DNA of 5,470 nt from Spirochaetota bacterium (GTDB lineage Bacteria > Spirochaetota > B62-G9), in assembly GCA_026990615.1 (NCBI GenBank), contig JALXDB010000306.1:1-5470 (forward strand), given 5' to 3'. Within the stretch, counting starts at the first letter, position 1. Every line of letters begins with the position of its first letter. Position numbers and translations under genes: made by a program. Of this stretch, positions 1-5,300 are shown piece by piece. The notes under the pieces are model-generated. The model searched no databases. It was given only the letters and a program-made list of their open reading frames with translations, and was not told the origin of the DNA.

Positions 1-1
1 G

Positions 2-214
2 GAGAATGGTTCTGTATATATAAAGATATACACCATTACTGGTAGGCTGGTCAGGGATCTATCTCTAAGAACAGCGCAGCCCAAGGGAAGCATTGAGGTA
101 GAATGGGATGGTAGAAACGGAAGAGGCCAGGTGGTCAGAAATGGCGTATACGTGGCTGTTATAAGACTGAAAAACGGTAAAAAGATGATGGTTAAGATAG
201 CGGTTGTAAAGTAG
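2..214 (+). CDS. 3' end of a secreted/surface protein with a FlgD-Ig-like C-terminal domain (partial)
   Basis: Only the last 70 residues are in the window; the reading frame is open to the left edge and ends at TAG (212-214). The visible part is a classic FlgD-Ig or Por-secretion-tail-like domain: an early beta strand with the IYTITGRLVRDL pattern (residues 9-20), then VEWDGRNGRGQVVRNGVYVAVI (33-54, key residues W35, D36, G37, N39, G42, N47, G48, Y50), and a last strand ending in KIAVVK. In this family the domain sits at the extreme C-terminus of large exported proteins, often hydrolases or repeat proteins, as a beta-sandwich adaptor or sorting tail. The function of the missing N-terminal part cannot be told. 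The gene is convergent with the next gene and is unrelated to the cofactor cluster. The domain call is secure; the secretion role is inferred from the family. Confidence 0.85.
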   Translation, partial: ENGSVYIKIYTITGRLVRDLSLRTAQPKGSIEVEWDGRNGRGQVVRNGVYVAVIRLKNGKKMMVKIAVVK

Positions 215-328
215 TTGAAGACCACCAATAGTGTATGTGTTAGTTGCCGTTACCGTATGTTTGTTACCAACTGTAACTCATAGTATTGTAGATATAATCT
301 GCAATTCAAACGATACCTGTGATTCTGG

Positions 329-763
329 TTATTTAAGCCTCTTAAGATTTTTTTGAAGCAGGCTGTTTTGCTCCTGCTGGTTTTTAGCAAGGAAAATTTT
401 TCTGCAGTTTTCTGCTGATATTGCATACAGGCTGTTATCAATGTCTATCATAACAACCCCGAGGTATATCTGATAGGATATGCTCTGCTCCATTAATTTT
501 CCCATAGCAAGTACAGTGATGAATATATTTTTATCCTTTGATGGAGTAGGCGAGCTTTTAATCTTGATATATACATCCCCCTTTTTTGTTTCCTGGTTTG
601 GAATAACCGATACGTCGACGTTCTGTCCGGTTTCCTTTGTTAAAAAAGTTTTTATTTCTCTATCAATGTTGTAAGATGCATAGAGAAATACGGGAAAGAG
701 TACAAAGACTGCAGCAAAAAAACTAAAATACGGCCTTTTAATTTTTACTTTAATTTTAACCAT
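329..763 (-). CDS. Unrecognised 144-residue protein with one N-terminal hydrophobic segment
   Basis: I do not recognise the family. The protein begins with a Lys-rich stretch (K3, K5, K7, K9, R10), followed by a hydrophobic segment at about residues 11-31 rich in Phe, Val and Ala. This fits an uncleaved signal anchor, or a signal peptide with a possible cleavage near ALYAS-like residues 28-30. The remaining 110 residues should lie outside the cytoplasmic membrane. They contain a Lys/Ser/Pro-rich linker (about 57-78), a hydrophobic stretch (80-115) with alternating beta-type residues, and a Gln/Asn/Lys-rich C-terminal helix (about 121-144). The start is supported by the Shine-Dalgarno sequence CCGGAGAAA about 9 nt before ATG. 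It is same-strand with the cofactor cluster but 514 nt downstream of it, so probably a separate unit. That it is a real gene rests on the good ribosome site, the membrane signature and the absence of a better frame. Confidence 0.7.
   Translation of the reverse strand: MVKIKVKIKRPYFSFFAAVFVLFPVFLYASYNIDREIKTFLTKETGQNVDVSVIPNQETKKGDVYIKIKSSPTPSKDKNIFITVLAMGKLMEQSISYQIYLGVVMIDIDNSLYAISAENCRKIFLAKNQQEQNSLLQKNLKRLK
331..354 (+). terminator. Weak Rho-independent terminator candidate for the left-edge gene
   Basis: A short perfect inverted repeat, TTAAG-CCT-CTTAA (333-345), is followed at once by seven T residues (348-354) on the plus strand. This is the right order for an intrinsic terminator of the plus-strand gene ending at 214. 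The stem is only 5 bp plus a possible G-U pair, is AT-rich, lies 117 nt beyond the stop codon and overlaps the last codons of the convergent minus-strand gene, so it may be chance. No stronger hairpin with a T-run was seen between 215 and 330. Confidence 0.25.
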
Positions 764-777
764 GGTTCTTTTCTCCG

Positions 778-815
778 GTTATTTATCTTATTTATTTAAC
801 CCCTGTTATTTATCT
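778..815. repeat. 11-bp direct repeat GTTATTTATCT, two copies 27 bp apart
   Basis: The same 11 bases occur exactly at 778-788 and 805-815. The first copy touches the ribosome-binding site of the 144-residue gene and the second forms part of the arm of the adjacent GC-rich hairpin. The surroundings are AT-rich, so a chance or slippage origin is possible. Confidence 0.5.
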
Positions 816-834
816 GTTTTGATTTAACCAGGGG
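800..834 (-). promoter_or_regulatory. Hairpin in the probable leader of the 144-residue gene
   Basis: CCCCTG (800-805) pairs perfectly with CAGGGG (829-834). After a one-base bulge (828) the stem continues with TTA (806-808) against TAA (825-827), leaving a 16-nt loop. The stem is the most GC-rich stretch of the whole gap and ends 37 nt before the ATG of the 144-residue gene. If the transcript starts to the right of 834, this would be a 5'-leader hairpin. It has no T-run on the minus strand, so it does not look like a terminator. A role as an operator or mRNA-stability element is a guess. Confidence 0.3.
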
Positions 835-1046
835 CGATATTCGATTTTGCTGTTACTATCGTGTACAATGCCGCCGTTATATGAAGTATTGTTCTTATGA
901 TTTTTCAATCCACGCTTATCTATTTATTCAACAAAAAACATAACTAAATTTTGATGAAATACTCCTATAAAATATAAACTCTCATTTAGAAATAAATATA
1001 ATTAACCTGCCCGTTTTATGTTTGATTTATTATCATTAAAACGTGT

Positions 1047-1218
1047 CACCGATGTTGTGCCAAAAATTATTAATTAAAAACAATAAACACTCTACTGGGA
1101 AGTTCATCACCTATATTGTATTAATATTAGTATTACAAAAATTGCCACCGATGTTGGGTAAATTATCAATGAATAGTTGTTATTCATCGTTTTAATTTTT
1201 GCCCTTACACCATCGGTG
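1047..1218. repeat. Three copies of a CACCGATGkTG repeat, two direct and one inverted
   Basis: CACCGATGTTG occurs exactly at 1047-1057 and 1146-1156. A one-mismatch copy, CACCGATGGTG, lies on the opposite strand at 1208-1218. Eleven GC-rich bases repeated three times within 172 bp of otherwise AT-rich DNA is unlikely to be background. The second and third copies form the arms of a hairpin; the first copy could compete for the same partner arm. Nothing in the window identifies the repeat as an iteron, protein-binding site or transposon end. Confidence 0.55.
1146..1218 (-). terminator. Long imperfect hairpin after the cofactor operon, possible terminator
   Basis: A 73-nt self-complementary element lies 60 nt past the stop of the last operon gene. 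The base is 8 bp (1146-1153 with 1211-1218). After an asymmetric internal loop comes GGGTAAA (1156-1162) against TTTGCCC (1198-1204), including one G-U pair. The top is a perfect 7-bp stem, ATGAATA (1169-1175) with TATTCAT (1181-1187), around a 5-nt loop. On the minus strand the base is followed by GCAA and five T residues (1141-1137), so it could end the cofactor transcript. The internal loops and the 4-base offset before the short T-run make this an atypical terminator. It may instead be a small repeat element. Confidence 0.4.
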
Positions 1219-1277
1219 AACCTTTACACTATTAAGAAGTTAATGAATGAGAGTAAGATTTATAACCAAGAAATCGT

Positions 1278-1772
1278 TTATGTACTGCCGCATTCCTCCT
1301 CGCTTCCGCGCAGTTTTTCTACAGCATGCGGAAGAGCATCAATAATGGCTTCAAGTGATTCTCTTGCCCCTCCAGGGCTCCCCGGCAGATTAATTATTAT
1401 ACTTGATTTTCTTACACCTGCTATACCTCTGGATAGAACAGCACGGACAGTTTTCTTTAATCCGTAATGTCTCATTGCCTCAGGTATTCCGGGTATTTCG
1501 TATTCTACAAGTTTTTTTGTTATATCAGGAGTTACGTCTCTTGGTGATAAACCGGTACCACCTGCCGTTAAGACTACATCGCTCTTAAGTTTGTCAGCAC
1601 CTTCAATGATTGCAGATTTTATTGCTTCCTTCTCGTCGGGTACTACAGTGTACCCGGATATACTGTACCCCAATTTTTTAATAAAATCCATTAAAACTCT
1701 ACCCGTTTTGTCCTCCCGTTCTCCTTTAAAACCTCTGTCACTGACTGTTATGATGTAAAAACTAATGCCCAT
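1278..1772 (-). CDS. mog: MogA/MoaB family molybdopterin adenylyltransferase
   Basis: This 164-residue cytoplasmic protein is a MoCF_biosynth-domain enzyme that activates molybdopterin with ATP, giving adenylyl-molybdopterin for metal insertion by MoeA. Signatures in order are ITVSDRG (8-14), VPDE (44-47), TAGGTGLSPRDVTPD (69-83), GIPEAMR (95-101), LSRGIAGVR (113-121) and NLPGSPGGARESLEAI (128-143). D46 and D79 align with Asp49 and Asp82 of E. coli MogA. The SRGIAGV and PGSP pattern is closer to MogA than to E. coli MoaB, but many genomes label such genes moaB. I chose ATG at 1772 because AGGGA stands 8 nt before it and the length matches the family. A GTG at 1820 would give 180 residues but has no ribosome site and overlaps moaC. 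The stop of moaC lies 4 nt upstream, implying coupled translation. It is the last gene of the operon. The tail after LRG (SEEECGST) is non-conserved. Confidence 0.93.
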   Translation of the reverse strand: MGISFYIITVSDRGFKGEREDKTGRVLMDFIKKLGYSISGYTVVPDEKEAIKSAIIEGADKLKSDVVLTAGGTGLSPRDVTPDITKKLVEYEIPGIPEAMRHYGLKKTVRAVLSRGIAGVRKSSIIINLPGSPGGARESLEAIIDALPHAVEKLRGSEEECGST

Positions 1773-1776
1773 TTTT

Positions 1777-2271
1777 TTATTCCCTGGTGTCTGTATTGAT
1801 GAAATGGCCTGATTTTCCACCGTATTTTTCGAGCAGTGTAATATTATTTATACTAATACCCCTGTCTACGGCTTTCAGCATATCATAGATTGTAAGCAGT
1901 GCTACTGCTGCAGCAGTTAAAGCTTCCATCTCGAATCCAGTTTTTTCTATACCTGAAACTTTTGAAATCACCCTGCAGCTCCGATTTTTTTCATCCAATT
2001 CAAAATTGATATCGATAGAGGTCATCTTTATTGGGTGGCAGAGAGGTATCAACTCGTGTGTTTTTTTTGCCGCCATTATTCCCGCCACCCGTGCTACAGG
2101 AAATATTTCCCCCTTTTTACTCCTTCCGGAAACAAGCAGTTCAAAGGCATCTTTATTCATGGTTATGGTTCCCTGTGCCATGGCGAATCTTTTTGTTTCC
2201 GGTTTTTCTGTTATATCAACCATCTTAACATTTCCGTTATCGTCAATATGGGTTGGCTTGTTTTTTGTCAT
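1777..2271 (-). CDS. moaC: Cyclic pyranopterin monophosphate synthase MoaC
   Basis: MoaC converts the MoaA product (3',8-cyclo-7,8-dihydro-GTP) to cPMP, the second half of the first step of molybdopterin synthesis; the family acts as a cytoplasmic hexamer. At 164 residues it is of normal length. Conserved stretches are MVDITEKPETKR (17-28), KKGEIFPVARVAGIMAAKKT (52-71), LIPLCHP (74-80), TGFEMEALTA (111-120), LTIYDMLKAVD (126-136) and EKYGGKSG (148-155). K53, D130 and K133 match the catalytic Lys51, Asp128 and Lys131 of the E. coli enzyme, and H79 is the conserved histidine of the LCHP motif, so the enzyme looks intact. The ATG has AGGGG 8 nt upstream. The gene follows moaA by 38 nt and nearly abuts mog, in line with the joint action of MoaA and MoaC. 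Confidence 0.97.
   Translation of the reverse strand: MTKNKPTHIDDNGNVKMVDITEKPETKRFAMAQGTITMNKDAFELLVSGRSKKGEIFPVARVAGIMAAKKTHELIPLCHPIKMTSIDINFELDEKNRSCRVISKVSGIEKTGFEMEALTAAAVALLTIYDMLKAVDRGISINNITLLEKYGGKSGHFINTDTRE
1781..1785 (-). promoter_or_regulatory. Ribosome-binding site that sets the mog start
   Basis: On the minus strand AGGGA is followed by 8 nt (ATAAAAAA) and then ATG at 1772. It lies within the last two codons of moaC, so translation of moaC would run straight into it. This supports the 1772 start over the upstream in-frame GTG at 1820. Confidence 0.7.
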
Positions 2272-2309
2272 ATTGGATGCCCCTGAAAAAGTAAGTATTG
2301 TTAATTTTG

Positions 2310-3284
2310 CTATCCCCCCAGACGGTTCATGAGAATATAATCGCTGAATCCGTTATGACTGAACTTTCTGTAAAAAACAATTTCCTGTATTTTCTTTTTT
2401 ATTGTAGTTGGGTCTACTCTGTTTCTCATCAATTGAAGTATATTCAGCCCTTCATTTCTTGAGATGCATGGCAGAAGTTTCCCCGAGGTTGTTAATCTTA
2501 TTCTATTGCATCCGGAGCAGAACGGGTGTGAAATTGGGCTTATAAATCCTATTCTGCCACTTCCTCCTTTTATTTTGAATGTTACAGCAGGACCCGGATA
2601 GATATCCCCCGTAATTTTGCTGTCAGTAACAAGGTAATCCTTTAAAATATTGAAGACATCGTCATTTGACACTCCCATAATGCCCTTGGATGACCCGGCC
2701 GATAGTGGCATCTCCTCAATAAATCGAAGTGTTAAATTGTTGTTCTTGGCGAAGTTGAAAAGATCCAGGATTTCAGTGTCGTTAATACCTTTGATTAATA
2801 CCGTGTTTATTTTTACCGTTTTGAAGCCTGCTTTCAGTGAGTTTTCAATACCTTCTAAAACTCTTTCCAGTTTATCACCCCCTGTTATTAATCTAAAAGT
2901 TTCTGGATTTAGAGAGTCAAGGCTAATATTCAGTCTGTGTAGACCGGCCCTTTTCAGGTTATAAACCATTTTTTTAGTAAGCATCGATCCATTGGTTGTG
3001 AGTGATAAATCTTTTATCTCTTTTATTGCGGCTAGATTCTTTACCAGTTCGGTAATGTTTTTTCTTATGAGAGGTTCTCCACCGGTTAATTTAACTCTTT
3101 TAATTCCCATCTGTGCAAGAATTCTGGTTATTTCGACAATCTCCTCGAAGGACATGATACTTTCACGGGGAAGAAAAATAGTATCCTCATCAATAGAACA
3201 GTACATACATTTAAAGTTACACCTGTCTGTAACCGATATTCTTATAGTTTCAATTACTCTTCCAAACCTGTCTTTTAGTATCAT
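2310..3284 (-). CDS. moaA: GTP 3',8-cyclase MoaA (radical SAM)
   Basis: MoaA starts molybdopterin synthesis by the radical SAM-dependent rearrangement of GTP to 3',8-cyclo-7,8-dihydro-GTP. The 324 residues match the usual length of about 330. The N-terminal cluster motif CNFKCMYC gives C22, C26 and C29 (CxxxCxxC), ligating the SAM-binding [4Fe-4S] cluster. The SAM-site GGEP is at 68-71. TTNG (96-99), NISLDSLNPE (119-128) and LRFIEEMP (186-193) are typical family stretches. The second, GTP-binding cluster is given by C256, C259 and C273 (CxxC-x13-C). The protein ends in the double glycine GG (323-324) needed in this family. All key residues are present, so it should be active under anaerobic conditions in the cytoplasm. 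ATG at 3284 has GAGGA 8 nt upstream and lies 16 nt past the preceding stop, so it is clearly in the same operon. Confidence 0.97.
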   Translation of the reverse strand: MILKDRFGRVIETIRISVTDRCNFKCMYCSIDEDTIFLPRESIMSFEEIVEITRILAQMGIKRVKLTGGEPLIRKNITELVKNLAAIKEIKDLSLTTNGSMLTKKMVYNLKRAGLHRLNISLDSLNPETFRLITGGDKLERVLEGIENSLKAGFKTVKINTVLIKGINDTEILDLFNFAKNNNLTLRFIEEMPLSAGSSKGIMGVSNDDVFNILKDYLVTDSKITGDIYPGPAVTFKIKGGSGRIGFISPISHPFCSGCNRIRLTTSGKLLPCISRNEGLNILQLMRNRVDPTTIKKKIQEIVFYRKFSHNGFSDYILMNRLGG

Positions 3285-3300
3285 CTATACAGTCCTCAAT

Positions 3301-5226
3301 TCAGACATTTCTCAATCGACCGGTAATGTTGAAATCGTACCCTCCAATCCGGGCAAGATGTGTCTTAAACTCTTTCGATTGAACCAGCTGATATACAAGT
3401 TTAAATCTCTCGTCATCCATGAAATCTCTGTAGAAAGCGACCTCGTATTCTTCTTTGGCAATCGGAATAAAATCAAGATCGAAAACATTGGCGGCCGAAA
3501 GGGTGCCTATACCTGCATCAGCATATCCTTTTTTTATAAAATTGCATATAGCTGTATGTGTGTAAAGCTCTATACTGTACCCATCTATATCAGATGTCTT
3601 TATTCCATTTTTATCTAAAAGATAGTCAAACAGTATCCTTGTTCCGCTGCCCTTTTGCCTGTTAACAAACTTTATGCCGGGTAAATCTTTAATTGATTTG
3701 ATGCCCTTTGGATTTCCTTTTTGTACTATAATACCCTGCTCTCTTTCTGCAAGCCCCAAAAGAGATATTCGCTTCGTTTTAAAGATCTGTTTTATGTATC
3801 TGATATTGTAGGTTCCTGTATCCGGATCAAGAAGATGAGTTGGTGAAAAATGAGACTCTTCATTTTTAAGAGAGGAGAGGCCACCCATGCTTCCCCTGTT
3901 TATGGAAACAATACGGAAGTCCGGGGCTATTTTAGATGCCAGGGATTTAATTATATCAATTGATAGATCGTTGCTTCCAATAAATAGAATGCGTTTTTCA
4001 GGAACCAGGTTGTTGTCTGTAATTACCACATTAACCGTACTGCCGGATTTTACCCCCTCGCTGTTTGATGGAATAATAAAGTATCCATCTGAATCATATA
4101 TGCTTTTAAAAACGCTTGCCCCTCTTTTTAAGGGAACAGCTTTAAGCTTTCCGTACAGGTTGGAAATTGAGACCCTTATGGGTTCGTGGTAGCCGAGTTT
4201 TGAAGGAGTGTTCTGGGACAGGTGAGCTTCGAGTTTTCTTTCGATAAATTTAAATCCAAGGACATTTTCAATGTATCTTTTTAAAAAAATAGTGGTTACA
4301 AAGTACGCACTTGCCGGAAAGCCGGGAATACCAAATACGACCCTGTTTTTAACTTTTGATACCAAAAACGGCTTTCCGGGCATCATATTGATACCGTGGA
4401 TCAATACATCCCCCATAGATTTAAGGGCATCCACGGTGAAATCCTTGCGCCCGGCAGAAGATCCCGCTATTATGCATATAAATGAGTAATTATCAATACT
4501 TTTCTTTATAACCTGCTCTAACTGTCTGGGGTGGTCCTTTACAACTTCGTTTATTTCAACGTCGCAGTAATATCCGGTCAGTATGGAGGATAGCAATCCA
4601 GAATCGTAGTCTATTACCATCCCGTCCTTCAAATTCTCTGGTTCAAGGAAAGAGGGATCTTCCCTGCTGGGAGAAATCACCTCGCTACCGGTGGGAATGA
4701 CCAGTACCTTTAACCTTTCTTTAACCTTTACCTTCCAGCAGCCGCCTGAAATAAGGAGAGGAATAGCCTTTTCATCAATCATCGAATTTTCGGGGATTAA
4801 AAGATCTCCTTTAACAATGTTCTCACCTATAATTCTAATATTGTCCCAGGGGTAAAATGATTGTCTAATAACGGCGTTTCCGTTATCATCGTACTCGATA
4901 TACTCCTCCGGTATAACCGTATCGTATCCATCGGGTATCGGTTGGCCTGTATCGATGGGTCTATATTCGCTCCGATCGATTACAACCGGGTTGGATTCCG
5001 ATGCCCCGTACGTAAGGCGTGCTACGGTGGCAATACCGTCCATTGCAGAGGCGTTGTAGTGAGGTGAAGATATTACGGCAAAAACATCTTCCGATGTGAT
5101 TCTATGAAGTGCACTGCCGGTTCCAAGGTATTTATTGCCAACAGTAGCGTGGGGCAAACTATCGATTATTTCTAACGCTCTGTATACATTGGTTAATTTT
5201 AAGTAGAAGTTGCGTTCTTTTTTCAT
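3301..5226 (-). CDS. moeA: MoeA-type molybdopterin molybdenumtransferase fused to a PBP-like domain
   Basis: A 641-residue two-part protein. Residues about 10-405 are a full MoeA, which inserts molybdate (or tungstate) into adenylyl-molybdopterin. Signatures are SSPHYNASAMDGIA (53-66; D63 matches E. coli Asp59), TGQPIPDGYDTVIPEE (93-108), PTGSEV (178-183; E182 matches Glu188), AGSSAGRKDFT (254-264), MMPGKPF (281-287), GIPGFPASAY (299-308) and a C-terminal DGYFIIPSNSEG (380-391). Residues about 410-625 resemble the PBP-like domain (PF12727 type): a Rossmann-like start (ILFIGSND, 413-420), NRGSMGGLSSL with SHFSPTHLLDPDTGTYN (443-474), EQGIIVQKGNPKGI (496-509), NRQKGSGTR (522-530) and GYADAGIGT (567-575). 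No signal peptide is present, so the sensor-like domain is cytoplasmic. This fusion is a known architecture in anaerobes. The domain probably binds an oxyanion, but the ligand is unproven. The start at 5226 has only AGG at 10 nt as ribosome site; no better in-frame start exists before M62. Confidence 0.93.
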   Translation of the reverse strand: MKKERNFYLKLTNVYRALEIIDSLPHATVGNKYLGTGSALHRITSEDVFAVISSPHYNASAMDGIATVARLTYGASESNPVVIDRSEYRPIDTGQPIPDGYDTVIPEEYIEYDDNGNAVIRQSFYPWDNIRIIGENIVKGDLLIPENSMIDEKAIPLLISGGCWKVKVKERLKVLVIPTGSEVISPSREDPSFLEPENLKDGMVIDYDSGLLSSILTGYYCDVEINEVVKDHPRQLEQVIKKSIDNYSFICIIAGSSAGRKDFTVDALKSMGDVLIHGINMMPGKPFLVSKVKNRVVFGIPGFPASAYFVTTIFLKRYIENVLGFKFIERKLEAHLSQNTPSKLGYHEPIRVSISNLYGKLKAVPLKRGASVFKSIYDSDGYFIIPSNSEGVKSGSTVNVVITDNNLVPEKRILFIGSNDLSIDIIKSLASKIAPDFRIVSINRGSMGGLSSLKNEESHFSPTHLLDPDTGTYNIRYIKQIFKTKRISLLGLAEREQGIIVQKGNPKGIKSIKDLPGIKFVNRQKGSGTRILFDYLLDKNGIKTSDIDGYSIELYTHTAICNFIKKGYADAGIGTLSAANVFDLDFIPIAKEEYEVAFYRDFMDDERFKLVYQLVQSKEFKTHLARIGGYDFNITGRLRNV

Positions 5227-5300
5227 TTACCGTTAACCTGTATGCAGATTGGATTAAAAATCCTGGATTCTTCAGCTATCATGGCAAATTACATTGTAAT
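5227..5300 (-). promoter_or_regulatory. 74-nt spacer between the two moeA genes with a 13-bp palindrome
   Basis: This is the longest gap inside the operon. It contains the exact palindrome ATTACA-T-TGTAAT (5288-5300) immediately after the stop codon of the upstream moeA. The following gene has only a weak ribosome site (AGG, 10 nt from the ATG). A weak start plus a structured spacer could lower expression of the fusion protein or mark a processing or operator site; the sequence alone does not decide. Confidence 0.3.

Larger units (their letters stand above)
764..1277. other. 514-nt AT-rich intergenic region with repeats and hairpins, no gene seen
   Basis: No credible coding frame was found here on either strand; the only longer frame opens inside the hairpin at 1177 and runs antisense into mog. 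The region lies downstream of the cofactor operon and upstream of the 144-residue gene, both on the minus strand. It should therefore contain the end of one transcript and the promoter of the other. Visible structure includes an 11-bp direct repeat (778-788 and 805-815), a GC-rich hairpin (800-834), a near-palindrome starting TTGTA and ending TACAA (1116-1138) and a family of CACCGATG repeats (1047, 1146, 1208). I could not pick a convincing -35/-10 pair for the 144-residue gene. Confidence 0.6.

Noticed and set aside
215..328. AGTTG/CAACT inverted repeat between the convergent genes
   Set aside because: Only 5 bp with a loop of about 20 nt and no T-run; too weak to call a terminator.
250..441. 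Minus-strand frame of 63 residues overlapping the 3' end of the 144-residue gene
   Set aside because: It lies largely within the 144-residue gene in another frame and its composition is typical of out-of-frame AT-rich DNA.
903..915. TTTCAATCCACGC, identical to the end of common type I CRISPR repeats
   Set aside because: It occurs once only, with no second copy, no spacers and no cas gene in the window. A 13-base lone match is not evidence of an array.
860..960. Possible promoter on the minus strand with TTGAAA and TATAAC
   Set aside because: The two hexamers are about 21 nt apart, too far for a normal sigma-70 promoter, and the region is AT-rich enough to give such matches by chance.
1153..1204. 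GTTGGGT in the large hairpin, resembling an integron attC core (GTTRRRY)
   Set aside because: The core lies at the wrong end of the hairpin and the partner side (GCCCTTA) does not fit RYYYAAC, so the attC layout is not met.
1177..1467. Plus-strand frame of 96 residues beginning with a hydrophobic stretch
   Set aside because: Most of it is antisense to mog, and its start lies inside the hairpin loop with no ribosome site. It is a shadow of the real gene.
1278..1820. Longer 180-residue version of the Mog protein starting at GTG 1820
   Set aside because: No ribosome site precedes the GTG, it would overlap moaC by 44 nt, and the first 16 residues do not resemble the family. ATG at 1772 has AGGGA at the right distance.
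2992..3618. Plus-strand frame of 208 residues
   Set aside because: It runs antisense across the 5' part of moaA and the 3' part of the MoeA fusion, both of which have unmistakable motifs, and its own product has no recognisable feature.
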